NCBI RefSeq assembly: GCF_047229345.1
Contig: NZ_JBFTER010000009.1
Span: 13,942 to 77,941, forward strand
Reading direction: 5' to 3'
Source: Cellulomonas_A sp047229345
GTDB lineage: Bacteria; Actinomycetota; Actinomycetes; Actinomycetales; Cellulomonadaceae
DNA length: 64,000 nucleotides
Below, piece after piece: positions 23,011 to 30,097 of this stretch. The translations under genes were made by a program, and so were the position numbers. The first letter of the stretch is position 1. Every line of letters starts with the position of its first letter. The notes under the pieces were generated by a model. It ran no database searches. It was not told the DNA's origin and saw only the letters and a program-made list of their open reading frames with translations.

Positions 23011-24263
23011 CCACGCACCACGAGCCGCTCGCGGACACCGCGGTCCTCACCCCGGGGGCCTCCGGCGCCCCGCGCACGCCGGACGCACCGCCGCCCGGCG
23101 GCGGGCAGCCGCCGACGGGTCTGCCGCCCGCACCGTCCCCGCGCGGGCCGGGCGCCCGCGCGCTCACCTGGGCCGGCGGGATCGTCGGCGGAGGGCTCCT
23201 GCTCCTCGCGGGCTTCCAGGGCGCGGACGCGCTCGCCCAGAGCACCGCCACCGAGCAGCGGGACTTCGCACCCGCGGACGTCGTCGAGCTCGTCGCCGAC
23301 GGCCCGGTCGAGGTCACGGTGGGCACCGGGGACGTCGAGGTCGTGGCGCGCAGCCGCTCGGGGTTCGTCGACCCCTCCTTCGGCGGCCAGCTGCAGGGTG
23401 ACCGGCTCGTCGTGGAGCACCGGTGCACGGGCATCTGGTTCGGGAGCTGCACCGCGGGCCTCGACGTGCGGCTCCCCGAGGACACCCAGGTCGTCGTGCG
23501 GTCCTCGTCCGGGAGCATCGTGGCGACCGGTATCGCCGGCGACGTCGACCTGAGCTCGGGGGACGGAAGCGTGACGGTCGACGGCATCGACGGCACGGTG
23601 CTCGCGGTCTCCGGCTCCGGCGGCGTCGAGGTGCACGACGCGACGGGCGGCGTCGAGGCGCGCTCGTCGGACGGGCACGTGCGGGTCGTCGACGCGGGCG
23701 GCGACGTCCTCGCGGGCTCCGGGTCCGGCGGCATCGAGGTCGCGGGCGTGCGGGGGACCGTCGACGCGCGGACGAGCGACGGGTCGGTCGACGTGCGGGA
23801 CACCGACGGCGAGGTCGTGGCCCGCTCCGGCAGCGGTCGCGTCGCGGTCGCGGACGCCGGCGGCCGGGTCGAGGCGCAGAGCTCCGACGGGTCCGTCGAG
23901 GTGCTGGGCGCCGACGGCGACGCGCTCGCGGTCTCGGGCAGCGGCCAGGTCGCGGTCGTCGGCGCGAAGGGCAGGGTCGAGGCGCGGTCGTCCGACGGTC
24001 AGGTCGACGTGAGCGACGTCACGGGCGACGCCACGGCCGTCTCCGGCAGCGGCTCGGTCACGGTCGCGGCGGTCCAGGGGAACGTCGAGGCGTCCTCGAG
24101 CGACGGCCCCGTGACGGTGCACGGCACGGGCACGCCGGTCCGCCTCGAGATCTCGACGGCCGACGGCCAGCAGTTCGTCGAGGCCGCGACCGACCCGTCG
24201 GCGTCGCGCTCGGTGTCGATCCGCTCGGGCAGCGGCGACGTGTCCTACCTCGGGCCGCGCTGA
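23007..24263 (+). CDS. DUF4097-type membrane-anchored beta-helix protein
   Basis: 418 residues. A proline-rich cytoplasmic head precedes one membrane helix (about 55-72, AGGIVGGGLLLLAGFQGAD). The rest is an extracytoplasmic right-handed beta-helix-like DUF4097 domain. From about 190 it consists of 36-residue repeats, each made of two 18-residue halves with SSDG or GSGS turns (EARSSDGHVRVVD, VSGSGGVEVHD), about five copies. Third gene of the two-component operon, overlapping the regulator gene by 4 bp. DUF4097 proteins often accompany LiaRS-like envelope stress systems and may be sensors or targets. Confidence 0.85.
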   Translation: MTTHHEPLADTAVLTPGASGAPRTPDAPPPGGGQPPTGLPPAPSPRGPGARALTWAGGIVGGGLLLLAGFQGADALAQSTATEQRDFAPADVVELVADGPVEVTVGTGDVEVVARSRSGFVDPSFGGQLQGDRLVVEHRCTGIWFGSCTAGLDVRLPEDTQVVVRSSSGSIVATGIAGDVDLSSGDGSVTVDGIDGTVLAVSGSGGVEVHDATGGVEARSSDGHVRVVDAGGDVLAGSGSGGIEVAGVRGTVDARTSDGSVDVRDTDGEVVARSGSGRVAVADAGGRVEAQSSDGSVEVLGADGDALAVSGSGQVAVVGAKGRVEARSSDGQVDVSDVTGDATAVSGSGSVTVAAVQGNVEASSSDGPVTVHGTGTPVRLEISTADGQQFVEAATDPSASRSVSIRSGSGDVSYLGPR

Positions 24264-24371
24264 ACCGGAGCACCACCGGACCGCGCCGGCCGGGCCGGGC
24301 GTCACCCCGCCCGGCCCGCCGTGCGCGGCACCGGCCTCCGCGATCGGCAGGCCCGGCTGCGGGTGGCACGA

Positions 24372-24411
24372 CAGAGGGCCCCGACCAGCGTCCGCTGGTC
24401 GGGGCCCTCTG
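24372..24411. terminator. Bidirectional terminator between DUF4097 gene and tRNA-Pro
   Basis: Perfect 19-bp inverted repeat, arms 24372-24390 and 24393-24411, separated by 2 nt (a 4-6 nt loop when folded). It lies downstream of both the plus-strand operon and the minus-strand tRNA gene. Confidence 0.85.
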
Positions 24412-24422
24412 CTCTCACCCGG

Positions 24423-24496
<74 letters not shown>

Positions 24497-24875
24497 GTTG
24501 AGCCTGCTCAGGATAGCGGAGTCGGGGGCGCAGGTCGAAACGGCCCCCGACGGCCACGACGTCCGCGTGCTCTGGCGGCTGGGGACGCCTTCGACGGGAC
24601 GAGGATGTGTGGGACGCCGCCCCACCGGGGGGGCATCCCCGCACCGCGCCTCGGGCCGGGGCCAGTGCCGGCCGCGCACCGGACGCCGCCGCGCACAGGG
24701 CGCTCACCGACCGCCGGGTACTCCGCCTACGCGCTCCGCGGAACCCTCGCGACGCGCGGTGCATGAGGGTTGCCTCATCCGGTACGCGTCTGACACCGTG
24801 TTTCGTCGCGGCGGCTCCGGTCGTCGCTCGTTGTCGTCGACAGGGTCGTCGCCGGCCTGGACCGAGGGGGGCACA
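24497..24875. other. Intergenic region: tRNA promoter and leader of the Tat-protein operon
   Basis: 379 bp without a gene. The tRNA promoter (minus strand) has TATCCT at 24510-24515 and TTCGAC at 24534-24539. A 16-bp palindrome ATGAGG-GTTG-CCTCAT at 24763-24778 lies about 100 bp before the next gene and may be an operator. G-rich AGGGGGG precedes the GTG start at 24876. Confidence 0.55.
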
Positions 24876-25934
24876 GTGGACATCACCCGTCGCACCGCGC
24901 TCGCGGTCCTGGGGGCCGGGGCCGGCGCGGTCGGCCTCGCGACGAGCGCGCACGGCCACGACGGGCCGGCGGCAGAGGCCGTGCCGGCCGGCGGGCCGTG
25001 GTCGTCGTCCGCGGTCGAGACGACGACGCTCGCGTGGTTCGACGCCGACTTCGCGACCGAGACGCTCGCCGAGGTCCCGCGGGTCCTCGAGGTGCGGGGC
25101 CTCACGCCGTCGACCCCGGAGCTCGCGGGCGTCCTGGTGTTCGACCCCCGGCTCCTCGCACGCCGCGGCGACGTGATGCTGTCGAGCGCGGGCCGCGTCT
25201 GGACCGTCCCGGTCGCCGAGCAGCGCACGCCGGAGGGCGCGACGGAGCTGCGGTTCGGGCTCACGAGCGCGCCCGGCGCGGAGCCGCACGACGCCCCGAC
25301 GCTCGTGCTCCTGCCGCTCGTGCCGCGTGCGCTCTACCCCCTGGAGAACGTCGCGGACGTCGTCCCGCTCGCGCTCACGCTCACGGGCGGCGCGGGCGAG
25401 TACCGGTGGGCCGACGTGTCGACGACCGCGCCGCGCGAGCCGTGGGGTGCCGAGCTCGCCGCCGCGTGGACGTCGTGCGGCGTCGGCGCGGCCGGTGCGG
25501 CGCGCAGCTACCGGTTCCCCGTGGGCGTCCGCGTCGCCGGCGTCGGGCCCGGTCCCGTCCCCGCGGGCGCGCGCGTCACGGTCGACCTCGACGCCCGGCT
25601 CGTCGCCGCGGTGACCGCGTCCGAGCTGCGCCTCGACGGCGCCCCGCTCGACCGGTCGCGCGTGGAGGTCGTCTCGACGCGCGTGGGTGACCTGCTGCGG
25701 ACGGTCGTGCACCTGCGCGACGAGGTCCCGGCGGACGCGGTGCTCGACGTCGCGCTCGACGTCACCCCGTCCGGCTCGGGCCACGACGTCGCCGGACTGC
25801 ACTACGCGACGGTCACGCTCGCCGGGGTCGACGACGCCGCGCGCCCGCAGCGCGCCACCGGCCGGTACTCCGTGAGCGACCTCACGTCCTCGGGCACCCC
25901 GCACGCCGAGTCCGCCACGTGCGGCACGACCTGA
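24876..25934 (+). CDS. Tat-exported protein of unknown function
   Basis: 352 residues from GTG 24876 with GAGGGGGG upstream. The N-terminus VDITRRTALAVLGAGAGAVG is a typical twin-arginine signal. The mature protein is beta-rich with no cysteine pair pattern or catalytic motif I recognise; stretches such as TLAWFDADFATETLAEVPRV, DVMLSSAGRVWTVPVAEQ and ARVTVDLDARLVAAVTASEL suggest one or two immunoglobulin-like sandwich domains. It is followed after 14 bp by the DUF1906 gene, so the two are surely co-transcribed and probably act together at the cell surface. Role unknown. Confidence 0.7.
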   Translation: MDITRRTALAVLGAGAGAVGLATSAHGHDGPAAEAVPAGGPWSSSAVETTTLAWFDADFATETLAEVPRVLEVRGLTPSTPELAGVLVFDPRLLARRGDVMLSSAGRVWTVPVAEQRTPEGATELRFGLTSAPGAEPHDAPTLVLLPLVPRALYPLENVADVVPLALTLTGGAGEYRWADVSTTAPREPWGAELAAAWTSCGVGAAGAARSYRFPVGVRVAGVGPGPVPAGARVTVDLDARLVAAVTASELRLDGAPLDRSRVEVVSTRVGDLLRTVVHLRDEVPADAVLDVALDVTPSGSGHDVAGLHYATVTLAGVDDAARPQRATGRYSVSDLTSSGTPHAESATCGTT

Positions 25935-25948
25935 GCGGGGGAGCGACG

Positions 25949-28345
25949 ATGGCGGACTTCTGGGTCCAGGAGGCGCAGGCCTGGGTCAACAGCACGTACG
26001 GCGCGGTCGCGGGCTACACGCCGGTCGAGGTCGACGGCGTGACGGGCTGGCGCACGGTCTTCGCCCTGACGCGCGGGCTCCAGGTCGAGCTCGGGATCAC
26101 CGCGCTCTCGGACAACTTCGGCGTGACGACGAGCGCACGGTTCGCCGCCCAGGTCGGGACGCTGACCCCGCAGAGCCCCGCGTCGAACGTCGTGCGGATC
26201 CTGCGGTGCGCGCTGTGGTGCAAGGGCTACCAGGGCGGCGACGTGCGCGACGGGGTGTTCGACGACGCGCTCGCGCTCGCGGTCGTCCGCGCCCTGCAGG
26301 ACCTCGGGCTGCCCGGCACGACCCCCGCGGTCGACGTCAAGGTGATGAAGAGCCTGCTCAGCATGGACGCCTACCTCACGGTGCCGGGCGGGCGTGACGA
26401 GGTCCGGGCGTTCCAGCAGTGGCTCAACGCGCGCTACCTGCCCCGGCTCGACTTCGCGGTCGTCCCGTGCGACGGGCGCTACGCGCGTGACCTCCAGCGC
26501 GGCCTGATGCTCGGCGTGCAGTACGAGATCGGGATGGCCGACGGCGTCGCGAACGGCAACTTCGGTCCCGGTACGCAGGCCGGTCTGCGCGGCCCCGCGT
26601 ACGTCGAGCCGGGCAGCACCGACGAGCGGGCGGCGTTCGTCCGGCTGTTCCAGGGCGCGCTGCTCTGCAACGGCTACGACACCCCGTTCGACGGCACGTT
26701 CGGCACCGCGACGTCGGACGCCGTGGCGGCGTTCCAGGACTTCGTGCAGCTCACCCCGACCGGCGTCGGTGACTTCGCCACCTGGGCCTCGCTCCTCGTG
26801 AGCTCGGGCGACCCGGACCGCCCCGGCACCGCGGCGGACACCTCGACGCCCCTGACCCCCGCGACGGCGACCGCCCTGCGCGACGCGGGCTACCGGACGG
26901 TCGGGCGCTACATGAGCGTCGCGACGAAGCGGTACCGGCGCACGGAGCTCGACGACGTGCTGGCCGCGGGGCTCACCACGTTCCCGATCTACCAGGAGTT
27001 CGGCAACGAGGCGAAGTACTTCACCGACGAGATCGGCTACGGCCACGGGCTGGCCGCCGCCCGCCGCGCCCGCCAGCTCGGGTTCCTGCCCGGCGCCGTC
27101 ATCCACTTCGCGGTCGACTACGACGCGACGAACGACGACATCGACGCGCGGGTCATCCGCTACTTCGAGGGCGTCAACCGCGGGATCGGCGCCGCGCGGG
27201 CGGGGGAGTACCGCGTCGGCGTGTACGGCTCGCGGAACGTGTGCGCGCGGGTGTGCGCCCGCGAGCTCGCCGTGAGCGCGTTCGTCGCGGGCATGTCCCG
27301 GGGCTGGAGCGGCAACCTCGGCTTCCCGCTGCCCCCGCAGTGGGCGTACGACCAGGTCCAGACCCTCACGGTGGGCGCCGGGGCGGGCGTCGTGACGATC
27401 GACAAGGTCATCCGCTCCCCGAGGGCCGAGCCGGTCGGCGCCGACGGGCTCGTCGAGACCCCGCGCGGCACCGACGACGCGGGCTTCCACCAGATGTTCT
27501 GGTCGCTGACCCAGCTGCGCTTCGAGGCCGAGGTCGCGCTCCGCGGCGCGTCCGACGAGGCCCGCGCCCAGGCAGACGACCTCGTGCTGCACCACGCGCA
27601 GACGGGCAGGTTCGCGACGGCCGCCTGGACGGCGTCCACACCGCTCGCCGAGACCCGGCTCCCGGAGCCGGCGGCGTCCGAGGTCGCGGCGGCGCGCGCC
27701 CGGTTCCTCGCCACCCCGCCGCCCGCCGCGAGTCCCGTGGACTACGACGGCGACCTCGCGCACCTCGCGGCGAGCGCGCGCGCCTGGTCGATCGCGGGCT
27801 TCGGCGACGACCCGGCTACCGTCGGCCGCGGCGACCTCGGCAGCTGGGCCCTGGACCTCGTCGCCCTCTGGGCCGAGTACGCCACGGCCCGCGAGTCCGG
27901 CCCCGAGCCGCGCGGCGGTGCTCAGACCTGGCTCGCGGAGCGGATCGGCACGGGGACGGGCGCACTGACCCGCGCCGACCTCGTCGCGGACGTCGACGCG
28001 TACCTCGTCTCGCGGGCCCGCGAGGCGGACCCGTCGCGGGGCGTCGCGGACGTCGTGCGCGAGATCCTCGTGCGGTCCGCCCTGGACCCCACGTGGCGCT
28101 TCGCGGAGTTCCTCGACGCGCGCTTCGGTGGCAGGCACGTGACCGCCCGCAGTGCTGTGGCGGCGCTCGTCGACCCCCGGACCCCGTGGAGCGACGGCCC
28201 GGTCGCGCAGTTCTCGGGCACCCGGCGGCCCGGCGAGCGCAGCGCCGCGGTCACGAGCCGGCGCGAGCTCGGCGGCGAGGCCCGGGCGGTCGCCCAGGCG
28301 TTCGTGACCGTGCTGTGGCGGCTCGCGGGGCGCCCGCTCTCGTGA
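25949..28345 (+). CDS. Large DUF1906 (glycoside hydrolase-like) protein with peptidoglycan-binding-like modules
   Basis: 798 residues from ATG 25949 with GGGGGAG upstream. Residues about 1-300 hold repeated modules of peptidoglycan-binding type (QAWVNSTYG near the start, VRILRCALWCKGYQGGDVRDGVFD, FQGALLCNGYDTPFDGTFG). About 305-495 is the DUF1906 TIM-barrel domain (GYRTVGRYMS, FPIYQEFGNE, HFAVDYDATNDD, YRVGVYGSRNVC), as in mycobacterial Rv2525c and fungal/phage-like glycosidases. About 500-798 is a helical extension of unknown kind. There is no N-terminal signal peptide, which is odd for a protein expected to act on cell-wall glycan. Co-transcribed with the Tat protein. It could act intracellularly, leave by another route, or work after lysis. 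Confidence 0.8.
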   Translation: MADFWVQEAQAWVNSTYGAVAGYTPVEVDGVTGWRTVFALTRGLQVELGITALSDNFGVTTSARFAAQVGTLTPQSPASNVVRILRCALWCKGYQGGDVRDGVFDDALALAVVRALQDLGLPGTTPAVDVKVMKSLLSMDAYLTVPGGRDEVRAFQQWLNARYLPRLDFAVVPCDGRYARDLQRGLMLGVQYEIGMADGVANGNFGPGTQAGLRGPAYVEPGSTDERAAFVRLFQGALLCNGYDTPFDGTFGTATSDAVAAFQDFVQLTPTGVGDFATWASLLVSSGDPDRPGTAADTSTPLTPATATALRDAGYRTVGRYMSVATKRYRRTELDDVLAAGLTTFPIYQEFGNEAKYFTDEIGYGHGLAAARRARQLGFLPGAVIHFAVDYDATNDDIDARVIRYFEGVNRGIGAARAGEYRVGVYGSRNVCARVCARELAVSAFVAGMSRGWSGNLGFPLPPQWAYDQVQTLTVGAGAGVVTIDKVIRSPRAEPVGADGLVETPRGTDDAGFHQMFWSLTQLRFEAEVALRGASDEARAQADDLVLHHAQTGRFATAAWTASTPLAETRLPEPAASEVAAARARFLATPPPAASPVDYDGDLAHLAASARAWSIAGFGDDPATVGRGDLGSWALDLVALWAEYATARESGPEPRGGAQTWLAERIGTGTGALTRADLVADVDAYLVSRAREADPSRGVADVVREILVRSALDPTWRFAEFLDARFGGRHVTARSAVAALVDPRTPWSDGPVAQFSGTRRPGERSAAVTSRRELGGEARAVAQAFVTVLWRLAGRPLS

Positions 28346-28348
28346 AGC

Positions 28349-28369
28349 AGCCGAGTCCGGTGCTCGGCT
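28349..28369 (+). terminator. Terminator after the DUF1906 gene
   Basis: 7-bp stem AGCCGAG/CTCGGCT with a 7-nt loop, within a larger outer pairing GAAGC (28344-28348) and GCTTC (28375-28379), immediately after the stop codon at 28345. Confidence 0.6.
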
Positions 28370-28451
28370 GGGCGGCTTCGTGAGGCGACTGGTGAGGCGC
28401 TGGTCCTGTTCCCGGTCAGCTCGCGCACGCGGGGCGTCCTCCCCCTTCGCT

Positions 28452-29006
28452 GTGCAGGAGGGCACATCGAAGTCGCCGACCCGTCGCCCTCGGGCGGGAG
28501 CAGCACGCCACGCTCCTCGAGCGGACGGTTCCCGGGGGCCCGGGCCGACGGCGCTCCGCCGGGCCGTGGGCGGTGCCGGCCTCGGCGTTCTCGCGCTCGT
28601 CGCCACGGGCTGTGGTCCGGACGAGTCGATCTCGGTGGACATGGCGACGACCGACGCCCGGGCGGGCGCCCTCGACGACGCGGCTGCGCTCCGGGAGGCG
28701 ATGCGCGCGCACAGCGGCGCGGCGACGGTCCGTGACGCGACGGACGCGTGGTCGCGAACGGCTCTCGGCCGGCAGGCAGCGATCCACGAGCTCGGCGACG
28801 GCGATCTCGAGCTGGTCATGGTCTACGACGTGTCGGAGAACCAGGGGGGCGGGTGGTTCTCCAGCGAGGTGGTGGTCCGGCTCTGCACGCAGCTCGAGGT
28901 GCGGGGTGGCGACGACCCTCAGGTCGACCTCGTCGGCGCGCCTTGCCCCGACGGCCTCCCGCTTCCCGAGTACGTCGACACCTTCGTCGAGGTCACTCTC
29001 GAGTGA
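28452..29006 (+). CDS. Putative lipoprotein
   Basis: The frame contains a hydrophobic run ending in lipobox LVATGC (Cys near 28615) and a mature part of about 130 residues with no recognised family: an Asp/Ala-rich helical start (DARAGALDDAAALREAMRA), then strands ELVMVYDVSE and SSEVVVRLCTQLEV. The start is uncertain. GTG 28452 is listed; GTG 28380 would overlap the preceding terminator and GTG 28566 would leave no positive n-region. Two Cys in the mature part (LCTQLEV and APCPDGLP) could form a disulfide. Confidence 0.55.
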   Translation: MQEGTSKSPTRRPRAGAARHAPRADGSRGPGPTALRRAVGGAGLGVLALVATGCGPDESISVDMATTDARAGALDDAAALREAMRAHSGAATVRDATDAWSRTALGRQAAIHELGDGDLELVMVYDVSENQGGGWFSSEVVVRLCTQLEVRGGDDPQVDLVGAPCPDGLPLPEYVDTFVEVTLE

Positions 29007-29155
29007 GCGTGGCACGAGCGTCCCCGTCTGCGGGACGAGCTCGCGGCGGAGCGGTCAGGGCGCTCAGCACGCGCGCACTGCTCGCTCCCGGGCGGGGCGG
29101 CTGGTGAACGGCAGCGACCGGAGCGCGGTGCGGGGCGCGTGGCCGCCGTGCAGCG

Positions 29156-30097
29156 TCAGCGCGCGACGAGCGTGATCAGCGTCGCCTCCGGGCGGCACGC
29201 GAAGCGCACAGGGGCGTACGGCGACGTCCCGAGGCCCGCAGAGACGTGCAGCCACGTCGACCCGTCGCCGCCCGAGCGGTCCGGTCGCGCGCCCGGCCAG
29301 CCGTGCAGACCCTTGGCGCGCCCCCGGTCGAGGTCGCAGTTCGTCACGAGAGCGCCGTAGAACGGCACGGCGAGCTGCCCACCGTGCGTGTGACCGGCGA
29401 TGACGAGGTCCGCGTCGTCGGCGTGCATCGCGTCGAGCACCCGCCGGTAGGGCGCGTGCGTGACGCCGAGGTGCAGGTCGACGGGCGTCGCCCCGGTGCG
29501 CGCGTCGTCGGTGCCCCCTGCCTCGGGGAAGCGGTCCTGGTCGAGGTGCGCGTCGTCGACCCCGACGAGCGAGACCCGCCGCCCCGCCACGTCGAGCACG
29601 TCGCGCCGGTTGGTCAGGTCCTTCCACCCGGCGCCACGGAAGCGCGCAGCGAGCTCGCGCCACGGGAGCTCCGTGGGCGTCTGGCGTCGGGTCCCGCGCG
29701 AGTCCGGCAGCAGGTAGCGGCCCGGGTTCTTGGGGACGGGGGCGACGTAGTCGTTCGAGCCCATCACGAACGCACCGGGCTTCGCGAGGTGCGGCTCGAG
29801 CGCGTGCAGCAGCGGGCCCATCGCGCCGAGGTGCGCCCAGTTGTCGCCCGTGTCGATCACGAGGTCGGCGTCGAGCGACGCGAGGTCGCGCACCCAGTCG
29901 ACCTTGCGGCGCTGGCCGGGCACGAGGTGCAGGTCCGCGAGGTGCAGGACGCGCAGCGGCGCCTCGCCCGCGGGCAGCACGGGGACCGTGACCTCACGGA
30001 GCGCGTACCAGCGCACCTCGACGAGCGAGGCCCACGCGAGCGCGCCCACGCCACCGAGCGCGAGCCCGCCGAGGGCCCGCGCCGTACCGGCCGGCAT
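29156..30097 (-). CDS. Metallophosphoesterase (YkuE/Rv3683-like)
   Basis: 313 residues. One N-terminal membrane helix (about 5-25) is followed by a calcineurin-like phosphoesterase domain with all metal motifs: DLHL (about 54), GDNW (about 84), GSND in place of GNHD (about 113), the THAPYRR helix and GHTHGGQ (about 234). Probably membrane-anchored and facing outward. Its ATG overlaps the ponA stop codon (TGATG), so it is translationally coupled to the penicillin-binding protein. The same order, ponA2 then Rv3683, is known in mycobacteria. Substrate unknown; a cell-envelope phosphodiester is plausible. Confidence 0.9.
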   Translation of the reverse strand: MPAGTARALGGLALGGVGALAWASLVEVRWYALREVTVPVLPAGEAPLRVLHLADLHLVPGQRRKVDWVRDLASLDADLVIDTGDNWAHLGAMGPLLHALEPHLAKPGAFVMGSNDYVAPVPKNPGRYLLPDSRGTRRQTPTELPWRELAARFRGAGWKDLTNRRDVLDVAGRRVSLVGVDDAHLDQDRFPEAGGTDDARTGATPVDLHLGVTHAPYRRVLDAMHADDADLVIAGHTHGGQLAVPFYGALVTNCDLDRGRAKGLHGWPGARPDRSGGDGSTWLHVSAGLGTSPYAPVRFACRPEATLITLVAR

